This document shows, in pieces, positions 15,949 through 24,757 of a DNA stretch of 64,000 nt. The stretch lies in assembly GCA_964654605.1 (NCBI GenBank), contig CAZZLW010000092.1:1-64000 (forward strand), given 5' to 3'. The DNA is from Raineya sp964654605 (GTDB lineage Bacteria > Bacteroidota > Bacteroidia > Cytophagales > Thermonemataceae). Below the pieces are notes generated by a model. That model ran no database searches, was not told where the DNA came from, and worked only from the letters and a program-made list of their open reading frames with translations. A program made the translations under genes and the position numbers. Each line of letters begins with the position of its first letter. Positions within the stretch are counted from its first letter, which is position 1.

Positions 15949-17931
15949 ATGATTTATCGTAGTGTAGTAAGTATTTTTATTTTTGTACTTTTCGTACATT
16001 TTTTACAAGCCCAACCCGATAAGATAAAATCGCAAGGAGTTGTGAAAATCAAAGACCCCGTAGTAGGCAAGTACCCCGAAAGTGTGTTTGAGTTTCCCAA
16101 AATCAACGCTACCAAATATTATTCTGACGAAAAAAAATGGCAAAAAATAGAAAAGCTCATCAAAAATCATAAATATAAAGAGGCTTACCCTTTACTTTTT
16201 GACTATGTCAAAAGTTTTGGAATTGAAAACTTCTATCGCGATGCCGAAAAAATGTGGATTCTGGCTAAAATGATAGAACTATTAGATGATTTTGAAGCCT
16301 CTAAAAGCCTTTACAGAACCATTCTCAAACATCACAAAGGTAGCGAAGTAAAAGCCATAGAATTGCATTTTGATAGTATGACCGTCAATCAGAAAATTTA
16401 CTACGTGCCTATTGAATACTACTACGAACTTGTAGAATATCGCAAACTCGTTGATACCCTAATGCCTCCCGAAGCTCTGCTCTTGGAAATGGATTTTGCT
16501 ATCAACTCTACCAAAGCTGATTATGCCCCTACTACTTTTGCAAGACAAAATGACACACTCATCATTTTCAGTTCCAAACGCAAAGAAAAACAAGTAATGG
16601 CTATCAAGCGAGATACCAAAGCCAATGAAGACCTCTATTTTTCTCATAAAATAGACGGCAACTGGACAGAAGCCAAAGAGTTTAAGGGGCTTAATACAGG
16701 CTATAATGAAGGTTCTGCACATTTGAGCAAAGACGGCAAAACGCTGTATTTTTCTCGTTGCGATTCCCCCGATGGGTATGGAAACTGCGATATTTACGTA
16801 GCCTACTTGCAACCCGATAGCTCTTGGAAAGTACAAAATTTAGGCATCAACATCAATAGTGTAGCTTGGGACTCGCACCCTGCTCTTTCCAAAAATGAAG
16901 ACACCTTATACTTCGCTTCTGATAGATTAGGCGGTTTTGGGCTTGCGGATATTTACTTCTCTTACAAATTGCCCGATGGTTCTTGGGCAAAGGCTCAAAA
17001 TTTAGGTCCTACTATCAATACGCGTGGCAGTGAGGTAAGTCCTTATGTGCATCCTGTATATGATGTGCTATATTTTAGCTCCAACGGGCATTTGGTTAAT
17101 TTTGGTGGTTTTGATATTTACAAGTCTTACAAACTTTTCGGACGTTGGCAAGAGCCTTTCAATGTTGGTCCGCTTGTCAATAGCAATGCCGATGAATATT
17201 ATTTTACCATTGACCGCCAAGCCAAGTATTTGTATTATGCCAAAGCTAGCGAAGATGAACCCGACAATCTCAATTTATTCTCCTTCCCTGTACCTATGGA
17301 AGCCAAACCTGATGCCACGGTGATTTTCAAAGGTAAAGTGGTAGATAGCCAAACAGGTAACCCTTTTCAAGGAATTGTTTCTGTTATTGATTTGGACAAT
17401 GGTATTGAAGTTGCCCCCCAATACCTACGTCCCGATGGTTCGTATGAGTTTCAATTACGCAAGAATAATAACTATCTTGTAATTATTACGGGAGATGATT
17501 TTTTCAGGATTGAAAAAAAGTTTTTCCTCACAGGCGATACGCAAATGGATTTGCAAGGCGAGGCAATTCGCTTTAATAAATGGAAATTTGCTTCATTGGA
17601 GTTTGATGGGGGTAGTGCAGAAATAAAACCTGAAATGCAAGCTGATTTGGATAAAGTAGTATACTTTATGACTGATCACCCTAATATTCGTATCAAAATC
17701 AGCGGACATACCGACTCTGACGGCAACGATGATGCCAACCTCAAACTTTCGCAGGCTCGTGCCGATGCTATCAAGAAGTACATTGTAGAAAAAGGTAAAA
17801 TTTCGCCCAGCCGTATAGACGCTATTGGCTACGGTAGTACCCGCCCGATTGTGGTAGAAAAAACAGCCGAAGACAAAAAGCTCAATCGTCGTGTTGAGTT
17901 TGAAATTCTAACCAAGACGAAACAGGAATAG
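15949..17931 (+). CDS. PorE-like protein: TPR, PD40 propeller, regulatory beta-sandwich and OmpA domain
   Basis: 660 residues from the ATG at 15949, which opens a signal peptide ending F-L-Q-A-Q. Domains follow in order: a helical TPR-like region (about 30-130), WD40/PD40-type beta-propeller repeats with L-Y-F-x-S/A-D motifs (about 170-440), a carboxypeptidase-regulatory-like beta sandwich starting F-K-G-K-V-V-D (about 460-540), and a C-terminal OmpA peptidoglycan-binding domain with S-G-H-T-D-S and N-R-R-V-E-F. This is the architecture of PorE, which anchors the type IX secretion complex to peptidoglycan. Paralogues with the same layout are common in Bacteroidota, so the PorE role is inferred. 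No por genes are adjacent. Confidence 0.75.
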   Translation: MIYRSVVSIFIFVLFVHFLQAQPDKIKSQGVVKIKDPVVGKYPESVFEFPKINATKYYSDEKKWQKIEKLIKNHKYKEAYPLLFDYVKSFGIENFYRDAEKMWILAKMIELLDDFEASKSLYRTILKHHKGSEVKAIELHFDSMTVNQKIYYVPIEYYYELVEYRKLVDTLMPPEALLLEMDFAINSTKADYAPTTFARQNDTLIIFSSKRKEKQVMAIKRDTKANEDLYFSHKIDGNWTEAKEFKGLNTGYNEGSAHLSKDGKTLYFSRCDSPDGYGNCDIYVAYLQPDSSWKVQNLGININSVAWDSHPALSKNEDTLYFASDRLGGFGLADIYFSYKLPDGSWAKAQNLGPTINTRGSEVSPYVHPVYDVLYFSSNGHLVNFGGFDIYKSYKLFGRWQEPFNVGPLVNSNADEYYFTIDRQAKYLYYAKASEDEPDNLNLFSFPVPMEAKPDATVIFKGKVVDSQTGNPFQGIVSVIDLDNGIEVAPQYLRPDGSYEFQLRKNNNYLVIITGDDFFRIEKKFFLTGDTQMDLQGEAIRFNKWKFASLEFDGGSAEIKPEMQADLDKVVYFMTDHPNIRIKISGHTDSDGNDDANLKLSQARADAIKKYIVEKGKISPSRIDAIGYGSTRPIVVEKTAEDKKLNRRVEFEILTKTKQE

Positions 17932-17959
17932 CCCTCTATCATTTTCTCAAAAATAGAAT

Positions 17960-18020
17960 ATTTTGAATAGTTGGAAGTTTGAGCTTCAAAGGTTTAAGAT
18001 TTCCAAACGTTCAAAATCAG
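17960..18020 (+). repeat. TTCAAA-rich degenerate repeat, short copy
   Basis: The stretch contains AGTTTGAG, GCTTCAAAGGTTTAAG and CGTTCAAAATC, the same building blocks as the arrays near 15.8 kb and 50.6 kb. It lies between the PorE-like gene and the ribosomal operon terminator. Confidence 0.45.
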
Positions 18021-18024
18021 AAAT

Positions 18025-18059
18025 AAAAAAGACACAAAACTTTTTGAGATTTTGTGTCT
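18025..18059 (-). terminator. Terminator of the ribosomal protein operon
   Basis: A perfect ten-base-pair stem AGACACAAAA / TTTTGTGTCT followed on the minus strand by a T run, starting eight bases after the rpsN stop codon. It shows that the operon really ends at rpsN. Confidence 0.85.
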
Positions 18060-18066
18060 GAATTTT

Positions 18067-18336
18067 TTACCAACTTGCTTTTTTTACGCCGGGCAATTTG
18101 CCTTCCAAAGCCCACTGACGAAGCAATACCCTTGAAATACCAAATCGGCGAATGTAACCTTTGGGACGACCAGTGATTTTGCAACGATTGTGCAAACGTA
18201 CAGGCGAGGCGTTGCGAGGCAATTTGTCCAGAGCCTCATAGTCCCCTGCTTCTTTGAGGGCTTTACGTTTTGCGGCGTAGCGAGCTACTAATCTTTCTCT
18301 TTTTCGCTCACGTGCTTTGATAGATTCTTTTGCCAT
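18067..18336 (-). CDS. rpsN: 30S ribosomal protein S14
   Basis: 89 residues, the long zinc-free type (a single Cys in R-C-K-I-T-G-R-P-K-G-Y, no CxxC pairs). It binds the 3' major domain of 16S rRNA in the small subunit head. It is the last gene of this operon. In most bacteria rpsH, rplF and the rest of the spc operon follow, but here a strong terminator does. Confidence 0.97.
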   Translation of the reverse strand: MAKESIKARERKRERLVARYAAKRKALKEAGDYEALDKLPRNASPVRLHNRCKITGRPKGYIRRFGISRVLLRQWALEGKLPGVKKASW

Positions 18337-18349
18337 AAGATTGGTTTAA

Positions 18350-18907
18350 TTATTTTTTCAAGTTTGCAAAGGGCATACCGAACGCTTTGAGCAATTCGTA
18401 GGCTTCTTTATCAGTTTCGGCAGTGGTTACAAAAGTAATATCCATTCCCGAAATACGATTTACCTTATCAATACTAATTTCAGGGAAAATGATTTGCTCT
18501 TTTACACCCAAAGTGTAATTTCCTCTGCCATCAAAACTTTTATCACTTACTCCTTTGAAATCCCTTACGCGAGGCAAGGCAATAGTCATCAATCTATCCA
18601 AGAACTCGTACATAATATTACCACGAAGCGTTACCCTTGCACCAATGGGCATATTTTCACGGAGTTTGAAGTTGGAAATAGCCTTTTTAGCAAAAGTAGG
18701 CACGGCTTTTTGTCCTGTAATCATTGTGAGTTCTTCTACTCCCTGTTCAACGAGCTTTTTGTCGGCTACGGCGGCACCAATACCTTTATTGATGACAATT
18801 TTGGTAATGCGAGGAACTTGCATTACAGATTTGTAGCCAAACTGCTCCTTTAGGGCAGGGACGATTTCCTTCAAATACTTTTCTTTCAGCCTAGGAGTTG
18901 TTGCCAT
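18350..18907 (-). CDS. rplE: 50S ribosomal protein L5
   Basis: 185 residues. It carries P-R-I-T-K-I-V-I-N-K-G and the I-F-P-E-I segment of L5, which binds 5S rRNA in the central protuberance. The ATG shares one base with the rplX stop (TAATG), indicating translational coupling. Confidence 0.97.
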   Translation of the reverse strand: MATTPRLKEKYLKEIVPALKEQFGYKSVMQVPRITKIVINKGIGAAVADKKLVEQGVEELTMITGQKAVPTFAKKAISNFKLRENMPIGARVTLRGNIMYEFLDRLMTIALPRVRDFKGVSDKSFDGRGNYTLGVKEQIIFPEISIDKVNRISGMDITFVTTAETDKEAYELLKAFGMPFANLKK

Positions 18908-19248
18908 TATAGTATAAATTCGTTAGTTTTTTTAGAATAACGTTGTAATTTGCCTTTATCGTTGCGTTTTCTACCTGTACGGGTAGGTTCGCCAGTTTTG
19001 GGGTCTATGAGCATTAGGTTGCTGATATGAATACCAGCTTCCTTTTCTACAATTCCCCCTTGCGGATTAGTAGCCGAAGGTTTTACGTGTCTTTTTACGA
19101 TATTCAAACCTTCAACAATGGCACGGTCTTTATCGGTAAGCATCTTGATAACCTTACCTTTTTTACCCTTCTCATCGCCAGCAATCACCAAAACCATATC
19201 GCCAGTTTTGATGTGATATTTTTTCTGTTTGTTGAACTTTCTTTCCAT
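18907..19248 (-). CDS. rplX: 50S ribosomal protein L24
   Basis: 113 residues with the KOW motif (I-K-T-G-D-M-V-L-V-I-A-G-D-E-K-G-K-K-G) and G-L-N-I-V-K-R-H. It is an early assembly initiator of the 50S subunit. It lies five bases after rplN. Confidence 0.97.
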   Translation of the reverse strand: MERKFNKQKKYHIKTGDMVLVIAGDEKGKKGKVIKMLTDKDRAIVEGLNIVKRHVKPSATNPQGGIVEKEAGIHISNLMLIDPKTGEPTRTGRKRNDKGKLQRYSKKTNEFIL

Positions 19249-19253
19249 AATGC

Positions 19254-19622
19254 TTACAATACTTCGGGGGCTAATGAAACGATTTTCATAAATTGTTTTT
19301 CACGCAATTCACGAGCCACAGGACCGAAAATACGTGTTCCACGAGGTTCGTCTTGGTTGTTGAGCAATACGGCGGCATTGTCTTCAAAACGAATGTAAGA
19401 GCCATCTTTACGACGTACTTCTTTTTTAGTTCTTACGATAACAGCACGCGAAATTGCCCCTTTTTTGATATTTCCCGAAGGGATAGCCGACTTGACAGCA
19501 ACAACGATTTTATCGCCTACGGTAGCATACTTTTTGCCTGTACCCCCTAAAATGCGAATACAAAGCACTTCTTTGGCACCGCTGTTATCAGCCACATTTA
19601 ATCTAGATTCTTGGCGTATCAT
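19254..19622 (-). CDS. rplN: 50S ribosomal protein L14
   Basis: 122 residues, the universal length. N-terminal M-I-x-Q-E-S-R-L-x-V-A-D-N-S-G-A and C-terminal I-F-G-P-V-A-R-E-L-R are family signatures. It lies near the GTPase/L19 side of the 50S subunit. Confidence 0.98.
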   Translation of the reverse strand: MIRQESRLNVADNSGAKEVLCIRILGGTGKKYATVGDKIVVAVKSAIPSGNIKKGAISRAVIVRTKKEVRRKDGSYIRFEDNAAVLLNNQDEPRGTRIFGPVARELREKQFMKIVSLAPEVL

Positions 19623-19624
19623 AA

Positions 19625-19894
19625 TTACTTGGCTTTTTCAATGATTTCAACTAATCTCCAACGTTTGCGTTTGCTAAGTGGTCTGGTTTCCATAATTCTG
19701 ACCACATCACCGATATTACACTCGTTCTTTTCGTCGTGAGCCATAAATTTGGTAGTTTTTTTCATAAACTTACCATAAATAGGGTGCTTCACTCTACGCT
19801 CTACGGCAACTACGATAGATTTTTGCATTTTATTGCTAACTACTTTGCCAACTTTTTCTTTGCGGGCATTTCGTTCAACGGCAGTCTGTTCCAT
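19625..19894 (-). CDS. rpsQ: 30S ribosomal protein S17
   Basis: 89 residues. The central K-x-V-x-S-N-K-M-Q-K-S-I-V-V-A-V-E-R and I-M-E-T-R-P-L-S-K-x-K-R-W motifs identify S17, a primary 16S rRNA-binding protein. Two bases separate it from rplN. Confidence 0.97.
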   Translation of the reverse strand: MEQTAVERNARKEKVGKVVSNKMQKSIVVAVERRVKHPIYGKFMKKTTKFMAHDEKNECNIGDVVRIMETRPLSKRKRWRLVEIIEKAK

Positions 19895-19901
19895 AATTTT
19901 C

Positions 19902-20096
19902 TTATTTTCCGAGTTCTTTCTGTCTGATAACCGTCTGAATACGAGCTACAACTTTACGAGCTTCACGCAAACGCATAGGGTTTTCTATGGGAGCGATAGC
20001 GTGAGCCATTTTCAGTTTCAAGAGAGCATCTCTTTCTTCTGCCAATTTTTCTTTCAACTCTTCCAAAGAGAGTTTTTTTAATTCCGCTGCTTTCAT
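19902..20096 (-). CDS. rpmC: 50S ribosomal protein L29
   Basis: 64 residues from the ATG at 20096 (M-K-A-A-E-L-K-K-L), the usual L29 N-terminus. A TTG three codons upstream is not needed. It contributes to the polypeptide exit rim where trigger factor docks. Confidence 0.95.
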   Translation of the reverse strand: MKAAELKKLSLEELKEKLAEERDALLKLKMAHAIAPIENPMRLREARKVVARIQTVIRQKELGK

Positions 20097-20108
20097 AACA
20101 CACAAGCA

Positions 20109-20531
20109 TTAAGATTCAACATAATCTCTACGCACAACAAATTTGGTTTTTACGGGTAGTTTTTGAGCGGCAAGTCTGAGAGCCTCTTGGGCAACCTCTT
20201 GTTTTACGCCAGCAATTTCGAAAAGAATAGTACCCGGTTTTACGCAAGCAACCCAATATTCGGGAGCCCCTTTTCCTTTACCCATACGCACCTCGGCGGG
20301 CTTCTTGGTTACAGGTTTGTCGGGGAATATGCGTATCCAAACTTGTCCTTCACGTTTCATTTCGCGTGTCATTGAAATACGAGCCGCTTCAATTTGGCGA
20401 GCTGTAATCCAAGCCGCTTCCAAAGATTTGATAGCAAAAGAGCCAAAAGCAATTTCTGCTCCACGTGTAGCAATGCCTTTCACACGTCCTTTTTGCTGTT
20501 TTCTGTATTTGGTTCTTTTTGGTTGTAACAT
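20109..20531 (-). CDS. rplP: 50S ribosomal protein L16
   Basis: 140 residues. N-terminal M-L-Q-P-K-R-T-K-Y-R-K-Q-Q-K-G-R and the central R-I-F-P-D-K-P-V-T-K-K-P-A-E-V-R-M-G-K-G-K-G motif are diagnostic. It helps organise the A-site tRNA region. Confidence 0.98.
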   Translation of the reverse strand: MLQPKRTKYRKQQKGRVKGIATRGAEIAFGSFAIKSLEAAWITARQIEAARISMTREMKREGQVWIRIFPDKPVTKKPAEVRMGKGKGAPEYWVACVKPGTILFEIAGVKQEVAQEALRLAAQKLPVKTKFVVRRDYVES

Positions 20532-20612
20532 TGCTCTTTTCGTTTAATAGGTAACCACATAACGAAAGCCTCCTTGCTCAATGGTAACGGCATTGAACCG
20601 AAGGCTTAAGGC

Positions 20613-21344
20613 TTACTTTTCTTTTCTTCTTCTTTTCTTTCCGCCACCACTACCGCCTTTTTTGCGATTTTCTTTCAAAGAAGAAGCCTCTTCTGAAAGT
20701 CCGGGATAAAGATTGGGTTTTCCGTAGATTTCACCTTTGAAAATCCAAACTTTTACACCAATTTTACCATATACGGTATCTGCTTCTGCCACCGCATAAT
20801 CAATATCGGCACGCAAAGTGTGCAAAGGGATACGTCCTTCTTTATATTGCTCGGCACGAGCCATATCTGCACCACCCAAACGACCAGAAACCTTCACCTT
20901 GATACCTTCTACCCCTACACGCATAGCCGCCGCAATGGCTTGTTTCATAGCTCTACGATACGAAACACGGGCTCTGATTTGCTGAGCAATGGTATCGGCT
21001 ACCAAGCGAGCATCTTTTTCAGGGCGTTCAATTTCAAAAATATTGATTTGAATATCTTTGCCAGTGAGCTTTTTAAGTTCTTCCTTGATTTTATCTACTT
21101 CATTACCCCCTTTGCCAATCACCACGCCGGGACGAGCCGTTTGGATAGTAAGTGTAATGCGTTTCAAGGTACGTTCAATCAGGATACGAGCAATGCCTCC
21201 TTTGGGTACACGTGCTTCAACGTATTTTCTGATTTTTTCGTCTTCTACTAATTTTTCAGGGAAATCTTTTCCACCGAACCAATTAGACTCCCAACCTTTG
21301 GTAATACCTAATCTGAAACCTATCGGATGCGTTTTTTGTCCCAT
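20613..21344 (-). CDS. rpsC: 30S ribosomal protein S3
   Basis: 243 residues. KH domain with V-I-G-K-G-G-N-E-V (about 75-83) and C-terminal S3 domain. It ends in a strongly basic G-S-G-G-G-K-K-R-R-R-K tail longer than in E. coli. It forms part of the mRNA entry tunnel. An 81-base gap to rplP is the largest inside the operon. Confidence 0.97.
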   Translation of the reverse strand: MGQKTHPIGFRLGITKGWESNWFGGKDFPEKLVEDEKIRKYVEARVPKGGIARILIERTLKRITLTIQTARPGVVIGKGGNEVDKIKEELKKLTGKDIQINIFEIERPEKDARLVADTIAQQIRARVSYRRAMKQAIAAAMRVGVEGIKVKVSGRLGGADMARAEQYKEGRIPLHTLRADIDYAVAEADTVYGKIGVKVWIFKGEIYGKPNLYPGLSEEASSLKENRKKGGSGGGKKRRRKEK

Positions 21345-21349
21345 TGTGT

Positions 21350-21733
21350 TTATTCATTTACGAGTTTATCAAGAGAAGGAGCGAACAAAGCGTTTCTATC
21401 GTCAATAATCACGGTTACGTGGTTAGAACGCTTACGAATACGATGAGCTCTGCCTTGTGGAGCAGGGCGAAGACGTTTGAGCATTCTGCCGTGTCCTACG
21501 AAAATAGTCTTCACAAACAAATCAGCATCTTCCAATCTGGTACTGGGGTTGTGCTGTTGCCAATTTGCCACTGCCGAAAGCAAAAGTTTTTCAAGGCTAC
21601 GAGCGGCGTGATTGGGCTGATATTTGAGTACATTCAGGGCTTGCCCTACTTCCATACCGCGAATTAAATCCACCACAAGTTTCATTTTGCGGGGCGAAGT
21701 AGGTACATTTCTAAGTTTAGCAACTGCTTCCAT
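21350..21733 (-). CDS. rplV: 50S ribosomal protein L22
   Basis: 127 residues. A-K-L-R-N-V-P-T-S-P-R-K-M and the C-terminal R-x-L-x-P-A-P-Q-G-R-A-x-R-I-x-K-R-x-x-H motif identify L22, whose loop lines the peptide exit tunnel. Confidence 0.97.
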   Translation of the reverse strand: MEAVAKLRNVPTSPRKMKLVVDLIRGMEVGQALNVLKYQPNHAARSLEKLLLSAVANWQQHNPSTRLEDADLFVKTIFVGHGRMLKRLRPAPQGRAHRIRKRSNHVTVIIDDRNALFAPSLDKLVNE

Positions 21734-21781
21734 ACTTTGTTGTTTTTAAGAGGTTTTTCGGAGTATCCTCCATTCCATACA

Positions 21782-22060
21782 TTACTTTTTACCTTTGTCT
21801 TTTTTGGCGGCGTGTCCGCGGAAAGTACGCGTAGGGGCAAATTCGCCAAGTTTATGACCAACCATTTGTTCCGTTACATATACAGGGATAAATTTATTTC
21901 CGTTATGTACCGCAAAGGTGTGTCCTACGAAATCGGGAGAAATGGTAGAACGACGCGACCAAGTCTTGATAACCGACTTCTTGCCCGACTTTTCCATATC
22001 CAAGACTTTCTTGGTAAGTCTGAAATCTACGTAAGGTCCTTTTTTCAGTGAGCGTCCCAT
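21782..22060 (-). CDS. rpsS: 30S ribosomal protein S19
   Basis: 92 residues with M-x-R-S-L-K-K-G-P-Y-V, I-K-T-W-S-R-R-S-T-I and H-K-L-G-E-F-A-P-T-R-T-F-R-G-H. It sits in the small subunit head next to S13. Confidence 0.98.
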   Translation of the reverse strand: MGRSLKKGPYVDFRLTKKVLDMEKSGKKSVIKTWSRRSTISPDFVGHTFAVHNGNKFIPVYVTEQMVGHKLGEFAPTRTFRGHAAKKDKGKK

Positions 22061-22069
22061 ACTTTCTTA

Positions 22070-22894
22070 TTATTTTTTACGTCTGCTGATAATTAAACGA
22101 GTAGAATACTTTTTCTTGTTACGAGTTTTCTTACCTTTGGCAAGCAAACCTTTGCGAGAGCGAGGGTGTCCTCCTGAAGCTCTACCTTCACCACCACCCA
22201 TAGGGTGATCCACGGGGTTCATCGCTACACCACGCGTACGAGGTCTGATACCCATCCAACGCTTTCTACCCGCCTTACCGATTTGTTCATTCATATGGTC
22301 GGCATTAGAAACCTTACCCACAGTAGCCATACAAGCGGCAAGCACCATACGCATTTCGCCAGAAGGCAATTTGAGCGTAACGTATTTTTCGTCTTTGGCA
22401 AGCACTTGAGCGTAAGTTCCTGCACTACGGGCAAGTCCGCCACCTTTTCCCGGTTTGAACTCAATATTATGTACAATGGTACCAAGTGGCATTGCTCCCA
22501 GAGGTAATGCGTTACCCAAATCAGGAGCTACATTTTTACCTGATTTGATAGTCATACCCACTTTCAAGCCTTCGGGGGCAATGATATAGCGTTTTTCACC
22601 ATCTTCGTATTGCACCAAAGCGATGTATGCAGTACGATTGGGGTCATATTCTATGCTAAGCACTTGTGCAGGTACATCAAATTTATCGCGTTTGAAATCA
22701 ATGATACGATAGCGTCTTTTGTGTCCGCCACCGATATAACGCATAGTCATTTTTCCTTGGTTATTGCGACCACCTGTTTTTTTCAGGGGAGCAAGCAAGG
22801 ATTTTTCGGGCTCGGTTTTGGTTATTTCCGTAAATACGGGAGCTATTCTAAAACGTTGCCCGGGTGTTACGGGTTTTAATTTCTTTACTGCCAT
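22070..22894 (-). CDS. rplB: 50S ribosomal protein L2
   Basis: 274 residues. R-Y-I-G-G-G-H-K-R-x-Y-R, the G-L-A-R-S-A-G-x-Y segment and the C-terminal G-V-A-M-N-P-V-D-H-P-M-G-G-G-E-G loop near the peptidyl transferase centre are intact. Confidence 0.98.
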   Translation of the reverse strand: MAVKKLKPVTPGQRFRIAPVFTEITKTEPEKSLLAPLKKTGGRNNQGKMTMRYIGGGHKRRYRIIDFKRDKFDVPAQVLSIEYDPNRTAYIALVQYEDGEKRYIIAPEGLKVGMTIKSGKNVAPDLGNALPLGAMPLGTIVHNIEFKPGKGGGLARSAGTYAQVLAKDEKYVTLKLPSGEMRMVLAACMATVGKVSNADHMNEQIGKAGRKRWMGIRPRTRGVAMNPVDHPMGGGEGRASGGHPRSRKGLLAKGKKTRNKKKYSTRLIISRRKK

Positions 22895-22953
22895 TTTGTT
22901 TCTTCTTTTTCAGTGAAGCACTATAAGTTAATGAAAGTTTTAGCAAGGTACGT

Positions 22954-23244
22954 TTAGCTATTGCCATACACATCTATAAAATCACCTTCTGCTACACGTA
23001 CAAGGGCTTTTTTATAGGCTTGTGTTCTACCAGATAAAACATTGGTTTTGGTATAACGTACTTTGGGCTTTCCGCCATAGCGTAAGGTATTTACGCTTTC
23101 TACGGTTACGCCATATATTCTTTCTATTTCATTTTTGATTTCCACTTTGTTGGCTTTTTTATCCACAATGAAAGTGTAAATGCCTTTATCGTGAAGCCTA
23201 GCGGCTTTTTCGCCAATTACCGCCTTTTTAAGTATCGTCTTCAT
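22954..23244 (-). CDS. rplW: 50S ribosomal protein L23
   Basis: 96 residues. E-K-x2-R-L ... Y-T-F-I-V-D-K-K-A-N-K-V-E-I-K plus the C-terminal V-R-V-A-E-G-D segment fit L23, the exit-site docking protein for trigger factor and SRP. Confidence 0.96.
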   Translation of the reverse strand: MKTILKKAVIGEKAARLHDKGIYTFIVDKKANKVEIKNEIERIYGVTVESVNTLRYGGKPKVRYTKTNVLSGRTQAYKKALVRVAEGDFIDVYGNS

Positions 23245-23248
23245 ATCC

Positions 23249-23881
23249 TTATTCTTTTACTAAAATTTCTTGGATTTTGGCAACCGCTCCTTCGCACAAA
23301 ATTACTACGTCAGCATTCATTACTGCATAAGTATTGAGGTCAGAAGCTACAATGGTATTTGCTTTGGGCAAATTTCTACCAGAAAGATACACATTGGGGG
23401 TGTGTTCGGGTAGCACAAGAAGCGTCTTTTTGTCTTGAACAGCTAATTTTTCAAGAATTGCCAAATATTCTTTGGTTTTGGGCTTATCAAAGCTGAAGTT
23501 TTCTAATACTTTGATAGCATTTTCTTGGGCTTTGTAGGTAAGAGCCGACTTACGAGCCAAGATTTTGGTTTTCTTGTTGAGCTTGAAGTCGTAATCGCGA
23601 GGTCTAGGACCGAAAATACGTCCTCCGTGGCGGAACAAAGGGTTCTTGATACTACCTTTACGAGAGCCACCTGTACCTTTTTGGCGATGAAGTTTGCGGG
23701 TAGAGCCGTGCACTTCGTTTCTTTCTTTGGATTTGTGTGTTCCCTGACGCTGTGCCGCCAAATAGTGTTTTACATCTAAATACACAACGTGCTGATTAGG
23801 CTCAATCGCAAAAATCTCATCGGGCAGGTTGATAGCCCTGCCTGTTTCTGTGCCTTGTATATTCAAAACGGGTAATTGCAT
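23249..23881 (-). CDS. rplD: 50S ribosomal protein L4
   Basis: 210 residues. The basic central loop (R-K-L-H-R-Q-K-G-T-G-x-S-R-x-G and G-G-R-I-F-G-P-R-P-R-D-Y) identifies L4, which lines the exit tunnel. In E. coli L4 represses its own operon. The leader hairpin upstream of rplC here is a candidate site. Confidence 0.97.
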   Translation of the reverse strand: MQLPVLNIQGTETGRAINLPDEIFAIEPNQHVVYLDVKHYLAAQRQGTHKSKERNEVHGSTRKLHRQKGTGGSRKGSIKNPLFRHGGRIFGPRPRDYDFKLNKKTKILARKSALTYKAQENAIKVLENFSFDKPKTKEYLAILEKLAVQDKKTLLVLPEHTPNVYLSGRNLPKANTIVASDLNTYAVMNADVVILCEGAVAKIQEILVKE

Positions 23882-23892
23882 CGCTGTAAAAA

Positions 23893-24513
23893 TTATTTTT
23901 CAATGATAACAAAAGAGTTTATCGCACCGGGTACTGAACCTTTTACGATAATGAGGTTCTTTTCAGGAATAACTTTCAAAACTTTAAGGTTTTGCACTTT
24001 TACACGGTCGTTACCTGTTCTACCTGCCATACGGCGACCTTTGAATACGTGCCCAGGTGTAGAACCAGGACCCATTGAACCAGGGTGGCGTTGGCGGTTG
24101 TGCTGTCCGTGTGTTTGCCCACCTACACCGCTGAAGCCGTGTCTTTTCACAACTCCCTGAAAACCTTTACCTTTGGAAGTACCTACTACATCAACAACGT
24201 CACCTTCTGCAAAAACATCTTGCACAGAAAGGGATTCGCCAAGTTGTAGGGCTTTCTGAAAGCCTTTGAACTCCACTAATTTACGTTTCGGGGTAGTACC
24301 CGCTTTCTTGAAGTGTCCGAGCAATGGCAGTGGCGTATTTTTTTCTTTTGCTTCGCCAAAGCCAAGCTGTACTGCTTCATAACCGTCTTTTTCCTTCGTC
24401 TTCACTTGCGTAACCACGCAAGGACCAGCCTCTATTACTGTGCATCCGACAAGCTGTCCATCGGCACTGAAAAAGCTAGTCATTCCGATTTTTTTTCCAA
24501 TAAGACCAGACAT
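23893..24513 (-). CDS. rplC: 50S ribosomal protein L3
   Basis: 206 residues. G-K-K-I-G-M-T at the N-terminus and the H-G-x-S-x-V-G-G-Q-T-H-G-Q-H-N-R-Q-R-H-P-G-S-M-G core identify L3. It is the first gene of the operon in this genome: rpsJ, normally immediately upstream, is absent and cydA lies divergently. Confidence 0.98.
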   Translation of the reverse strand: MSGLIGKKIGMTSFFSADGQLVGCTVIEAGPCVVTQVKTKEKDGYEAVQLGFGEAKEKNTPLPLLGHFKKAGTTPKRKLVEFKGFQKALQLGESLSVQDVFAEGDVVDVVGTSKGKGFQGVVKRHGFSGVGGQTHGQHNRQRHPGSMGPGSTPGHVFKGRRMAGRTGNDRVKVQNLKVLKVIPEKNLIIVKGSVPGAINSFVIIEK

Positions 24514-24546
24514 TGTACTTTTTTCGCTTAAATTTCAAAAAATCAA

Positions 24547-24574
24547 TCCCTTACGATAGGGTTTCCGTAAGGGA
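24547..24574 (-). promoter_or_regulatory. Hairpin at the 5' end of the ribosomal operon leader
   Basis: A nine-base-pair stem TCCCTTACG / CGTAAGGGA with a ten-base loop lies 33 bases before the rplC ATG and right at the transcription start predicted from the -7 box at 24578-24585. It could be an autoregulatory protein-binding or 5'-end protecting structure. Confidence 0.5.
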
Positions 24575-24577
24575 CTG

Positions 24578-24585
24578 CAAATTTA
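24578..24585 (-). promoter_or_regulatory. -7 box for the ribosomal operon
   Basis: TAAATTTG on the minus strand, an exact TAnnTTTG match. A TTG at the usual spacing upstream is not seen. Confidence 0.5.
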
Positions 24586-24757
24586 GGAAAAGATTTTAGA
24601 ATAAAAAAATTTTTTCAATTATTTTTCAAGAACTTGTGCGTTTAACCCTAAATCGTCTAAAATTATAGAAACTTTTTAGCTTCAAAATTGTTACATAAAC
24701 TAAAAAACATATTTATTTGTATATTTTTTTAATGAACTAATCTAAAAATCTTCATTT

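Noticed and set aside
23876..24160. Open frame opposite rplC
   Set aside because: Shadow of a universally conserved ribosomal gene.
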